Of a stretch of DNA of 45,005 nucleotides, positions 15,764-24,885 are shown piece after piece. The notes below the pieces were generated by a model. That model did not search any database, was not told the origin of the DNA, and was given only the letters and a program-made list of their open reading frames with translations. Position 1 is the first letter of the stretch. Each line of letters begins with the position of its first letter. Source of the DNA: Pseudobdellovibrio sp. (GTDB lineage: Bacteria; Bdellovibrionota; Bdellovibrionia; Bdellovibrionales; Bdellovibrionaceae); assembly GCA_020696855.1 (NCBI GenBank), contig JAJFMT010000010.1, forward strand, positions 1-45,005. The letters are read 5' to 3'. The position numbers and the translations under genes are program-made.

Positions 15764-18700
15764 ATGAAAAAGGGATTTTTTAAAACATATATTAAAACGG
15801 TTGCGCCGGTATTAATGGCCTTTCTAACCGCCTGTACGGGAAGTAGTGATGGCGTTGCACCGGGCGGAGTTGTTACTCCGACAAACAATGTTCCTGCTCC
15901 TACGATCACAAGTCCTGCGTCTTCTCCTTTTGCATCTTCTTCAAGCTCTATCGTTATTAGCGGAACTTGCGTTGCAGGTTACACTGTAACAATCGGTGGT
16001 GACTTGGTTGCGGGTGATGTTACGAGCCCTTCTGGTGTGTTGAGCCAGGCATGCTCCGGCGGTGGAACTTACAGCTTTACAGTCGCAAAAGGTTCAGATG
16101 CAACTTACAATTTTAATGTTCTTCAATCAGATGCTTCTTTAAATAATTCATCTGCAGTTACGATGTCATGGGTCCGCAATTCTTCAGCTCCGAGTGCGCC
16201 AACAATTACATCTCCTGCGTCTAATCCTAATTATTCTAATTCGAACTCAGTTACCATTTCTGGTGCGTGTACTTCGGGTTTAACCGTTACTCTTGGAGGT
16301 AACGTTGTTGCGGGTGATGTAACAAATCCGTTCGGCTCTTTAACGACAACGTGTGCGAGCAGCGCTTACTCATTTACTTTTTCTAAATTTTCGGACTCTT
16401 CTTATAATATTACTGTTATGCAGACAAGCTTGACGGGAGTTAACTCTGCAACGACCGGTCACACGTGGGTGCGCGATACAGCGGTACCGAATGCTCCTAC
16501 TATCTTAAACCCGGCTTCTAGCAATTACACCAGTGCCGGAAATCTAACGATCTCAGGCGGTTGTGAAACAGGTGCGACAGTTAATTTAACCGGTGATGAT
16601 ACGCAATCTGTAACTTGTGCTTCAAGCGCTTACAGTTTCACGGTCATTAAATCCAGCGATGCAACTTATAATTTCGGTGTAACCCAAACTGATGTGGCCG
16701 GAAATGCATCCGGAAGTACAGCTCAGCAATGGACACGGAACTCTTCGCTTCCACCGACACCGACAATTACAGTTCCTGCGACCACACCTTTTTATTCGAA
16801 TTTAAATTCAGTTACGATCTCAGGCGGATGCGTAACGGGTTATACCGTTACAATCGGCGGGAATCTGGTGGCAGGAGATGTTTCAAGCCCGGCAGGATCA
16901 TTGACACAAACATGTTCAGGCTCTGCGTATTCATTCACGGTCGATAAATCGTCTGACAGCACTTACAACTTCACTATCAAACAGACAAATTTATCTGCCG
17001 TAGATTCTGCCAATGCGTCTCAGCAGTGGGTTCGGGATACGGTTGCGCCTTCGGCGCCTACTATTACAACGCCGGCAGCAAGTCCGTACTACAGCACAGG
17101 TAATTTAACAATTGCCGGGGCGTGCGTTTCCGGATTTACGGTGAATCTGACGGGCAGTGATACGCAATCAATGACGTGTGCGTCGAATGCCTATAGCTTT
17201 ACAGTTAATAAATCTAGCGATGCGACTTACAACTTTGCTGTTACGCAAACGGACCTCGCTTCAAATGCATCTTCAGCTACAAATCAGCAATGGATCCGTG
17301 ATAACTCTGCACCTTCAGCTCCGACGATCACCTTGCCTGTTGCAGATCCGCATTATTCAAATGGGAACTCAGTAGTCATTTCAGGTGCCTGCGTAACCGG
17401 TTTAACTGTTACTCTTGGCGGTAATGTTGTTGCAAGTGATGTTACAAATCCTGCGAGTTCTTTAACGAGAGTTTGTTCGGGTTCTGCATATTCATTTACA
17501 ATCGCGAAGTCTTCAGATTCGACTTATAACTTCAACGTGAAACAAACAAGCTTGGCAGGTGTAGACTCTTCAACTGCAACGCGTTCGTGGATTCGCGATA
17601 CGGTTGCCCCATCAGCTCCGACGATTACATCGCCGGCATCAAGCCCTTCTACAAGCGGCGGAAATTTAACATTGTCAGGTGCCTGCGAAACAAATGCGAC
17701 AGTCAATCTGACAGGTGATGATTCACAGTCAACAACATGTTTGGCAAGCGCCTACAGCTTTACAATAGTTGAAAGCAGTGATGCGACCTACAACTACTCG
17801 GTTACACAAACGGATCAGGCCGGTAATACTTCGGGATCTTCATCTCATCAATGGAACCGCGTCAGTGCGCAAACAGCGCCTCCTGTTATTACTGTTCCGG
17901 CATCAAGCCCTTATTTATCTAACGGCAATAACGTGACAATCTCAGGAACTTGTATCGCGGGTGCAACTGTAAATCTGGCGGGAGCGTCTTCTTCTTCGAT
18001 GACTTGTACGGTAGGAAACACATTCAGTTTTTCACCTGCACAATCTACGGATGGAAGTTATAATTATTCCGTAACTCAAACAGTTTCATCGAACACGTCT
18101 ACGGCAGTTTTTATGACATGGAACCGCGATACTGCGGCTCCGCTGACTCCGACCGTGACGTCTCCTGCAGAAAATCCGTTTACATCGGGTGACAGTTCGT
18201 TTGATATTTCAGGAACGTGCGAAGCGAATTCTACCTTAAATATCACCGGTGCTACATCAGCAACACAAACTTGTACCGCTTTGGGTACCTTTACGAAAAC
18301 AGTTTCAGCAACAACGAATGCAACGTATACTTATAACTTTTCTTCTACCGATGCTGCAGGAAACACTTCCGGTTCTCTCGCTTTCGTATGGAACCGTGAC
18401 AACACGATTCCGGCAACTCCGACAATCACAGCACCATCTGAAACGCCATATTATAGAAATGGTAACAGCGTAACGATCTCCGGCGGATGTGCTACCGGTA
18501 ATATCGTAACTATTTCAGGTGATTTGGTATTTGCAGAAGTGACTTCAACCTTATCTATTACAGCTGACATTACTACAGGCAACCCGACGGTCACTTGTAA
18601 TGCCGGTGCGTATAACTTTACTGTCGCAAAATCTGTGGATGCTACGTACAACTTCAACATATTCCAGACGAATGCATCTGAGATTAGTTCGGCTCCCGCG

Positions 18701-20233
18701 ACTCAGGTTTGGGTTCGCGATACAGTCGCTCCATCGGCTCCAACGATTACGAATCCTAACGCAAATCCGTACACAGCATCAGGTAATTTAATGATTGCAG
18801 GCGCATGTGAAACGAGTGCTACAGTTAATCTTGCAGGTAGCGACATTCAGTCAACGACTTGCTCGGCAGGAACTTATAGCTTCACAGTTGTGAAAGCCAG
18901 TGATGCCACTTATAACTTTACTGTTTCGCAAACAGACCGTGCAACGAACGCGTCCGGCTCGACAGCTCAGCAGTGGATCAGAGACAGCACGGTTCCGCCA
19001 ACGCCGACTATTTTAAGTCCATCAACGAACCCATATCGTTCGAACACGAATACGCTTACGCTTTCCGGCGGATGCCAAACAGGCTTAACCGTTACTATGA
19101 GCGGAAACGTAACTTCAGGCGAAGTTACGTCACCTGCTGGAAGTCTGACTCAGACTTGTACAAATTCCAGTTACAGTTTCACATTAAGCAAGGGAAGTAA
19201 CGGAACATTTACACTTTCCGTTAAACAAACGAATGCTGGAATTGATTCGGGTACAGCTTCTGTTCAATGGATCTTCGATAACGTTGCGCCATTAACAACT
19301 ATTCAAACTAACCCGACAGATCCGAACCTTTATGTAGCAGCCACATTCTCATTTACAGTTGATGATGCAACAGCAACAAGTGAATGTAAAATCGATGCCG
19401 GAGCTTATGCTCCGTGCGTGTCTCCTGTTACATACACAGGATTAACAAACGCAAGTCACACGTTCTCTGTCAGATCAACAGATGTAGCAGGAAATGTGGA
19501 AGCAGTTCCTGCCACCTATACGTGGGTTCAGAATGCAGGTAATACAGTTGCGCTTTACCACTTGAACGGCGGTAGCGTGCTGACAGATAGCGGTTCTTAT
19601 TCGGGCGCCAACGCGCTTACTTTCTCAAATGCCACTTCGCAAACCGGTAGGTTTTCTGAAGGTGCCGGTTTAGCGGCTGCAAGCAATCAGTATTTGGGCG
19701 TAAGCCACACGGCTTCTATGGCGACTATGACTTCAAAAATGACAGTAGAAGCGTTTGTGAGGTTTTCGAACGTTCCTGGCTCAAACGGTGCGGCGATGAT
19801 TATCGCAAGTAAAATGGGTGCTTCAGGGCAATATGGCTGGGAATTTGGAGTTCGCCGTCAGGGTGGACCAAGTAATCAGTACTTGTATTTTTCAGGAAGT
19901 TTAACTCCAACCGGAGTGCCGGTAATTGTGAAGAGTTCGAAACTTACGGCAAGTGATATCTCAGCATTGACTGCAGGATTTAATCATTTAGCCGTAACTT
20001 GGAATGCAGGTACTGTACGGTTTTACATGGGTGGAGTCTTAAAGGGAAGTGGGACGATCGGGACTGCGGGAACTGCGGTACTTAACAATAATACCGGTGC
20101 GGGTTTCCGAATTGGTACTAATGCGACTGGAGGGTCTTACTTAGATGGCGTCATCGACGAAGTCCGCTTAAGTCAGATTGCGAGATGGTCAGCCACCTTC
20201 ACAGCACCAAGTTCTGAATATACTCCTGACTGA
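15764..20233 (+). CDS. Giant lipoprotein with 12 Ig-like repeats and a LamG-like C-terminus
   Basis: A 1489-residue surface protein. The signal ends in lipobox LTAC (Cys about residue 24). Twelve tandem beta-sandwich repeats start near 15896, 16198, 16493, 16757, 17056, 17320, 17616, 17879, 18147, 18417, 18736 and 19000, each opening with PTIT-P and closing with (S/Q)W-RD--P. Every repeat keeps two Cys, one after ISG and one before the AYSFT strand, suggesting one disulfide per repeat. A different repeat follows (about 19291-19530; ECKIDAGAYAPC, HTFSVRSTDVAGN). The last 230 residues are concanavalin A/LamG-like (VALYHLNG, MTVEAFVRFS, GFNHLAVTWNAG, YLDGVIDEVRLSQ). Adhesin-like architecture; the target is unknown. 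GGGAC before the ATG is the ribosome site. Confidence 0.9.
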   Translation: MKKGFFKTYIKTVAPVLMAFLTACTGSSDGVAPGGVVTPTNNVPAPTITSPASSPFASSSSSIVISGTCVAGYTVTIGGDLVAGDVTSPSGVLSQACSGGGTYSFTVAKGSDATYNFNVLQSDASLNNSSAVTMSWVRNSSAPSAPTITSPASNPNYSNSNSVTISGACTSGLTVTLGGNVVAGDVTNPFGSLTTTCASSAYSFTFSKFSDSSYNITVMQTSLTGVNSATTGHTWVRDTAVPNAPTILNPASSNYTSAGNLTISGGCETGATVNLTGDDTQSVTCASSAYSFTVIKSSDATYNFGVTQTDVAGNASGSTAQQWTRNSSLPPTPTITVPATTPFYSNLNSVTISGGCVTGYTVTIGGNLVAGDVSSPAGSLTQTCSGSAYSFTVDKSSDSTYNFTIKQTNLSAVDSANASQQWVRDTVAPSAPTITTPAASPYYSTGNLTIAGACVSGFTVNLTGSDTQSMTCASNAYSFTVNKSSDATYNFAVTQTDLASNASSATNQQWIRDNSAPSAPTITLPVADPHYSNGNSVVISGACVTGLTVTLGGNVVASDVTNPASSLTRVCSGSAYSFTIAKSSDSTYNFNVKQTSLAGVDSSTATRSWIRDTVAPSAPTITSPASSPSTSGGNLTLSGACETNATVNLTGDDSQSTTCLASAYSFTIVESSDATYNYSVTQTDQAGNTSGSSSHQWNRVSAQTAPPVITVPASSPYLSNGNNVTISGTCIAGATVNLAGASSSSMTCTVGNTFSFSPAQSTDGSYNYSVTQTVSSNTSTAVFMTWNRDTAAPLTPTVTSPAENPFTSGDSSFDISGTCEANSTLNITGATSATQTCTALGTFTKTVSATTNATYTYNFSSTDAAGNTSGSLAFVWNRDNTIPATPTITAPSETPYYRNGNSVTISGGCATGNIVTISGDLVFAEVTSTLSITADITTGNPTVTCNAGAYNFTVAKSVDATYNFNIFQTNASEISSAPATQVWVRDTVAPSAPTITNPNANPYTASGNLMIAGACETSATVNLAGSDIQSTTCSAGTYSFTVVKASDATYNFTVSQTDRATNASGSTAQQWIRDSTVPPTPTILSPSTNPYRSNTNTLTLSGGCQTGLTVTMSGNVTSGEVTSPAGSLTQTCTNSSYSFTLSKGSNGTFTLSVKQTNAGIDSGTASVQWIFDNVAPLTTIQTNPTDPNLYVAATFSFTVDDATATSECKIDAGAYAPCVSPVTYTGLTNASHTFSVRSTDVAGNVEAVPATYTWVQNAGNTVALYHLNGGSVLTDSGSYSGANALTFSNATSQTGRFSEGAGLAAASNQYLGVSHTASMATMTSKMTVEAFVRFSNVPGSNGAAMIIASKMGASGQYGWEFGVRRQGGPSNQYLYFSGSLTPTGVPVIVKSSKLTASDISALTAGFNHLAVTWNAGTVRFYMGGVLKGSGTIGTAGTAVLNNNTGAGFRIGTNATGGSYLDGVIDEVRLSQIARWSATFTAPSSEYTPD
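15896..19290 (+). repeat. Twelve coding repeats of two length classes (about 295-319 and 262-270 bp)
   Basis: Tandem units inside the giant lipoprotein gene. The long class (units 1, 2, 4, 6, 10, 12) contains an insert of the type GGNVVAGDVTNPxGSL, the short class (units 3, 5, 7, 8, 9, 11) has VNLTGxDxQS in its place. DNA similarity between copies is visible but diverged, so the array is not a recent expansion. Confidence 0.8.
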
Positions 20234-20242
20234 TAATGATAG

Positions 20243-20776
20243 TTAACTAAAAATCGGTGCAAGCCCTTCAACCTTTTCAATAACTTTGAAAAGTTGAAGG
20301 TGCTCAGGCCTAATAAAGCCTTGCTGGCTTGAGTGATTTATAAATTCAATCAGCGAATTATAAAAACCGAATTCATTTAAAATATAAATCGGCTTACTGT
20401 GATATTTGAGCTGCGCCCACGTGATGATTTCAAACATTTCATCGAGTGTTCCCATTCCGCCCGGGATAATCAAAAATGCATCTGACAAGTCATACATCAT
20501 TTTTTTTCGTTCATGCATGCTGCCGACTACATGAAGGGCTGTAACTCCGGTATGAGCCACCTCGGCACTGACAAGTGACTTCGGAATAACACCGATGACG
20601 TCCTGTTTTTTTGCCATCACTGCATTGGCAACTGCTCCCATGAGGCCGACTTTACCGCCTCCGTAAACAAGCCCCCAGCCGTGGCCGCCAATAAGGCTTC
20701 CGACTTCATTTGCCAGGTCTAAATATTTTGGATCACGGCCATTAGAAGAGCCACAAAACACGCAGATTTTTTTCAT
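20243..20776 (-). CDS. LOG-family protein (TIGR00730), possible nucleotide phosphoribohydrolase
   Basis: A 177-residue Rossmann-type protein. KKICVFCGSSNG starts the fold, GLVYGGGKVGLMGAVA follows, and PGGMGTLDEMFE is the catalytic PGGxGTxxE motif. Relatives release the base from cytokinin ribotides or purine/pyrimidine monophosphates. The start at ATG 20776 gives the family's usual N-terminus; an upstream TTG extension (to 20815) is not conserved-looking. It is convergent with the giant lipoprotein, nine bases apart. Confidence 0.88.
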   Translation of the reverse strand: MKKICVFCGSSNGRDPKYLDLANEVGSLIGGHGWGLVYGGGKVGLMGAVANAVMAKKQDVIGVIPKSLVSAEVAHTGVTALHVVGSMHERKKMMYDLSDAFLIIPGGMGTLDEMFEIITWAQLKYHSKPIYILNEFGFYNSLIEFINHSSQQGFIRPEHLQLFKVIEKVEGLAPIFS

Positions 20777-20852
20777 AACAAGCAGACTAGCGAGTTTTGG
20801 ATTTAGTGTGAACAACTAAGCGGCTTCTGTCGGAATGCAGCAGTAAGTTCTA

Positions 20853-20880
20853 TTGTTAAATGGCCGCATTATGCTATGTT
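20853..20880 (+). promoter_or_regulatory. Candidate sigma-70 promoter of hutU
   Basis: TTGTTA (20853-20858), a 16-base spacer and TATGTT (20875-20880) lie 25 bases before the hutU ATG; AAGGA then precedes the start by about eight bases. No further operator is evident by eye. Confidence 0.45.
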
Positions 20881-20905
20881 TTACAACCGAAAATAAGGAT
20901 GAATT

Positions 20906-22585
20906 ATGGAATCAACTTCTGGATCTAAAAAAACATTCGGACCGCGTAAAATTAAGGCTCCAACAGGAACACAGCTTAATTGCAAAGGCTGGCTGCAAGA
21001 AGCCGCTTACCGCATGATTCAAAATAATCTGGATGCAGAAGTTGCTGAAAATCCTGATCAGCTTGTCGTATACGGCGGTATCGGGAAAGCTGCCCGCAAC
21101 TGGGAGTCGTTTGAAAAAATTCTGGAAGCTCTTAAAAAATTAGAAAATAATGAAACTCTTTTAGTTCAGTCAGGAAAGCCGATCGGAGTTTTAAATACCC
21201 ATGAAGATGCTCCGAGAATTTTGCTTGCGAATTCTAACCTCGTACCTAAGTGGTCCACCTGGGAGCATTTTCATGAACTGGATAAAAAAGGTTTAATGAT
21301 GTACGGCCAAATGACCGCCGGCTCTTGGATTTACATCGGTACTCAGGGAATAATTCAGGGAACTTACGAAACTTTTGCTGAGATCGGACGCCAGCATTTT
21401 GGGGGAAGTCTTGCCGGTAAAATTATTTTAACGGCCGGTCTTGGCGGTATGGGCGGAGCGCAGCCGTTAGCCGGAGTATTTGCAGGAGCTACAGTTCTGG
21501 CTGTCGAAGTCGATCCTGCCAGTATCGAGAAACGTCTGCGCACAAAATACGTGGATGAATCTGTTACCGACATCGATGAGGCCATCGCCAAAGTAAAAAA
21601 ATACGCTGCAAACAAAGAAGCAAAATCAGTAGCGCTTCTTGGCAACATGGCCACTGTTATTCACCAACTCATTTCTAAAAATTTTATTCCTGATGTTTTA
21701 ACCGATCAGACATCTGCCCACGATCCGTTGGTAGGCTACATTCCTGAAGGTTATGACGTTGAACAAGCTGCCGTATTCCGAAAAGAAAATCAGGCGGCGT
21801 ACTTAGATGCCACATACAAATCAATGGCGAAGCACGTTGAAGGTATGCTTGAAATGAAAAAGCGCGGAGCCGTCACTTTCGATTACGGAAATAATTTGCG
21901 TGCCCGCGCATTAGAAGCGGGTGTTAAAAATGCATTCGACTATCCGGGTTTTGTTCCGGCGTACATTCGCCCGCTATTCTGCAAAGGCAGCGGACCTTTC
22001 CGGTGGGTGGCTTTATCAGGAGATCCTGAAGATATTCGCGTAACTGATGCCGAAATGAAGAAGCTTTTTCCTCACAAAAAAGATTTGATCCGGTGGATTG
22101 ATATGGCAGGCGAGAGAATTAAATTTCAAGGCTTGCCGGCGCGCATTTGCTGGCTTGAATATGGCGAGCGCGAAAAAGCGGGATTACTGCTGAATCAACT
22201 CGTGAAAGAGGGCCGCGTGAAAGCCCCAATCGTTATCGGGCGTGATCATCTGGATTGCGGCTCGGTGGCCAGCCCCAACCGCGAAACAGAAGCGATGAAA
22301 GACGGCTCTGACGCTGTCAGTGACTGGCCAATGTTAAGTGCGATGGCGTTAGTAGCCAGCGGCGCAACTTGGGTTTCGTTACACCATGGTGGCGGCGTAG
22401 GGATGGGATATTCGCAGCATTCAGGGCAGGTGATTGTTGCTGACGGCACTGAAGCCGCTGCAAGACGCCTGAAGCGCGTCTTAACAACTGATCCAGCTAT
22501 GGGAGTCTTCCGTCACTTAGACGCCGGTTACGACCTCGCAAAAGAAGTCGCTGAAGAGCGCGGAGTTAAAAGCTGCTGGGTTTGA
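20906..22585 (+). CDS. hutU: Urocanate hydratase
   Basis: Second step of histidine breakdown: urocanate to imidazolonepropionate, using tightly bound NAD+. The 559-residue length is typical. Motifs include [31 protein letters not shown], the nucleotide loop [41 protein letters not shown] and [15 protein letters not shown]. It has its own promoter and stands alone, 5 kb from hutH. Confidence 0.97.
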   Translation: MESTSGSKKTFGPRKIKAPTGTQLNCKGWLQEAAYRMIQNNLDAEVAENPDQLVVYGGIGKAARNWESFEKILEALKKLENNETLLVQSGKPIGVLNTHEDAPRILLANSNLVPKWSTWEHFHELDKKGLMMYGQMTAGSWIYIGTQGIIQGTYETFAEIGRQHFGGSLAGKIILTAGLGGMGGAQPLAGVFAGATVLAVEVDPASIEKRLRTKYVDESVTDIDEAIAKVKKYAANKEAKSVALLGNMATVIHQLISKNFIPDVLTDQTSAHDPLVGYIPEGYDVEQAAVFRKENQAAYLDATYKSMAKHVEGMLEMKKRGAVTFDYGNNLRARALEAGVKNAFDYPGFVPAYIRPLFCKGSGPFRWVALSGDPEDIRVTDAEMKKLFPHKKDLIRWIDMAGERIKFQGLPARICWLEYGEREKAGLLLNQLVKEGRVKAPIVIGRDHLDCGSVASPNRETEAMKDGSDAVSDWPMLSAMALVASGATWVSLHHGGGVGMGYSQHSGQVIVADGTEAAARRLKRVLTTDPAMGVFRHLDAGYDLAKEVAEERGVKSCWV

Positions 22586-22628
22586 GATACTGGCAGAGCA
22601 GTTTAGTTTTGGTATCAATTTGGTTCGT

Positions 22629-22656
22629 TAAAGTTTTTTTTGTTTTTTGACGATAG
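22629..22656 (+). promoter_or_regulatory. Possible sigma-28 type promoter before the single-domain receiver
   Basis: TAAAGTTT (22629-22636) equals the FliA -35 consensus; 12 bases later GACGATAG (22649-22656) matches GCCGATAA at six of eight positions. The receiver ATG is 19 bases on, with GGGGA in between. Spacing is one base longer than the usual 11. Confidence 0.4.
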
Positions 22657-22674
22657 GTCCAGTGGGGAAACTTA

Positions 22675-23055
22675 ATGGAAAAATCTCTCGTTATGATTGT
22701 CGATGACGATGCCGTATTTAATAATACGCTGTCTGCCGCAGTAAAAAAGATGGGTCACCACGTACTTCAGGTGTACTCAGCTGCCGAAGCTTCAAATATT
22801 TTATTCACTCAGCAGATAAAGCCAGAACTTCTGATCTGTGATGTGAACATGCCGCAAAAGTCAGGGTTTGATTTATTGAAAGAAGTTATCACAAAAAATA
22901 TGAATGTTCGCGTTTGTATGATTTCCGGGAGTGACGAACGTTCAAACCGGCTGGCGTCTCTTCAGTTGGGCGCGGTGGATTTTATCTCGAAGCCTCTTGA
23001 AATGGGTAAAGTCAGCGAAACAGTTTCTAAGCTTTTAAACCAGCCATCAGTCTAG
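22675..23055 (+). CDS. Single-domain response regulator (CheY-like)
   Basis: A 126-residue stand-alone receiver: D10/D11 acidic pair (IVDDD), phosphoacceptor D56 (LLICDVNMP), S84 in the Thr/Ser switch position and K106 (FISKPLE). No output domain; no histidine kinase is adjacent. Genes downstream on the same strand are a membrane-anchored SLT-like protein and a LysR regulator, but 134 bases separate it from them. GGGGA is seven bases before the ATG. Confidence 0.92.
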   Translation: MEKSLVMIVDDDAVFNNTLSAAVKKMGHHVLQVYSAAEASNILFTQQIKPELLICDVNMPQKSGFDLLKEVITKNMNVRVCMISGSDERSNRLASLQLGAVDFISKPLEMGKVSETVSKLLNQPSV

Positions 23056-23189
23056 CAAAAATTAAATCAGTCAATTATGCGTGCCATTTTATTTTGAAAT
23101 AGCTTCGAAATTCATTTGGTTTCGGGCTTAGGTCGCGTCATCTAAATCTCAAAATATGACGATAGGTTTTCAGATGTAACGGAGTACAT

Positions 23190-24875
23190 GTGACACTGAA
23201 AACCCTGCAAAAATGGATTAATCACCCGGCCTATATGGCGGTTTGCTTTATAGCAGGTGTGGTCGCATGGTCATTCAGTTTTGAAAGTGTACGTCAAGCG
23301 ACTGAGGTCACGAGAAGACCGGCGTCACTTCAGCTTTCTGAGCTGGCATCTCGCGCAGACCTACGCGATGAAGTCAGTGCGACCGAATACCGCGAGCTTC
23401 AGCAGATCAATGATAAAGAAATGATTATCAAACTTGAAAAGGTTCGCCCACAGTGGAATAAGCCGCAAGGCCCTTTTACAGTATCGTTAGCGCAAGTTGA
23501 TGCCATCAATGAACGTAAAATAAAACGTTTGCCAAAACGCTTTGCCGGTAACCCTGTTTTTCAGCTGCTTCAAAAAGTCAGCAGTGATTCAGCTACGACA
23601 GAGTTTGAAGATTTACTGGCTTGTGATAAATCAAGAATGTTTTACGAAAACAGAATCGGAATCTATCCGGTGCTGAATGATCTTATTAAAGAGCGATCAC
23701 CTGCCAGCGAAACCTTTTCTCGTGAATGCGTGACATCGAGCATGCGCCAGTTCCAAGTGCCAAAACTTAATTTCGCTTCCTGTGCCCATTCTGAAATGGG
23801 CGCGCCGCAAACACCGGGCGGTAAACCTTGCGTAACACCTGCACTGGTAAATTTAACTTACAATGCCTATGTCGATGCGCTGGAGTGTTTAAATCTGAAC
23901 CCAAAACACATGATGCCTAAAATTGATTTTGAAAGCGGGTTCTTTTTAAATTCTTTCGGTGTCAACAAAGAGTCGGGTGTAGGGCAGTTAACTGAAGTTG
24001 CAGTACAGGAAGTAAACCGTCACTATAATTCTTACCTTGCTGAAATTGAAAAAGCGGCCTCAACCAAACCTTCATGTGCAAATCTTATTAAAAATAAAGG
24101 GCTGTTATCTATGGCTCCCACCGGCCCGGAGCAGCGCTGTTCACTGATCGGATTACCTGAGAATCCGCTTCGAAATATTTTTTATATGGCACTTCTGAGC
24201 CGCATCAACATGGACGCGATTTCAGGAATCAAGTACGTCGCGGGCCAGGATGTTTTACCAAGCGGTGAGGCTTTGCTGCCTCTGCAGAATAACCAAAATG
24301 ACCAGTTCACCGGATTATATAAAGCTTATCGCATTAAAGAACGCCTCGAAGCTAATAATGTCAGAGGCGTGAACCCGCATATCTTTAAGGAAATGCTGGG
24401 CACTCTCGGATATCATGTCGGTGTAGAAACAGCGGTTAAAATTCTTAGCCAGTATTTAGATGAAAGAAAAAAGCATGAGTTATCTCTTACGTCAGAAGAT
24501 TTCAACTTTCATTCAGGAATGAAAGCACCTGACGTAGACGGACAGTTAAAAGACGCTGTTGATGTAGCCGCATCTTTTGTTTTGTCTTCTGTGATAAATT
24601 CGAAAGACACACCTGAAGAAAAAAAACTAAAAGCAAAGCGGCGTAAAGAGCTGCCGAAGCGGTGGGCTAAAGCGTATCAGGAGCCTTTTCCGGTTTACCT
24701 GGCTTATAAAGCGAATTCTTACGACGGAAAAAGTCTTTTGCCTTTCGCACTTTACGGCTATCCGGGCTACTTAAGTGTTATTGCCAATCGCCAAACCGAA
24801 ATCCAGGAACAATTTTCCAATGCTGAGCTGGATCCGCACACCTGCACCGACCCTGATTTTTTAAAGGGCTTATGA
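23190..24875 (+). CDS. Membrane-anchored SLT-like (lytic transglycosylase-type) protein
   Basis: A 561-residue protein with one N-terminal transmembrane helix (about residues 14-31) and the rest predicted in the periplasm, with many Cys (145, 180, 198, 214, 233 among them). Residues about 244-275 read IDFESGFFLNSFGVNKESGV followed by GQLTE; this matches the SLT/goose-lysozyme signature in which E (here E248) is the catalytic acid, followed by S-x-x-GA-GxxQ. NIFYMALL and LGYHVGVETAVKIL downstream fit later SLT helices. The remaining two thirds are unfamiliar. Start is GTG 23190 with GGAG five bases before. A peptidoglycan-cleaving role is inference from the motif. Confidence 0.65.
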   Translation: MTLKTLQKWINHPAYMAVCFIAGVVAWSFSFESVRQATEVTRRPASLQLSELASRADLRDEVSATEYRELQQINDKEMIIKLEKVRPQWNKPQGPFTVSLAQVDAINERKIKRLPKRFAGNPVFQLLQKVSSDSATTEFEDLLACDKSRMFYENRIGIYPVLNDLIKERSPASETFSRECVTSSMRQFQVPKLNFASCAHSEMGAPQTPGGKPCVTPALVNLTYNAYVDALECLNLNPKHMMPKIDFESGFFLNSFGVNKESGVGQLTEVAVQEVNRHYNSYLAEIEKAASTKPSCANLIKNKGLLSMAPTGPEQRCSLIGLPENPLRNIFYMALLSRINMDAISGIKYVAGQDVLPSGEALLPLQNNQNDQFTGLYKAYRIKERLEANNVRGVNPHIFKEMLGTLGYHVGVETAVKILSQYLDERKKHELSLTSEDFNFHSGMKAPDVDGQLKDAVDVAASFVLSSVINSKDTPEEKKLKAKRRKELPKRWAKAYQEPFPVYLAYKANSYDGKSLLPFALYGYPGYLSVIANRQTEIQEQFSNAELDPHTCTDPDFLKGL

Positions 24876-24885
24876 GGACGCATCA

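Noticed and set aside
20777..20815. TTG start at 20815 for the LOG-family gene
   Set aside because: It adds 13 residues absent from the family pattern; MKKICVFCGSS at 20776 is the normal N-terminus.
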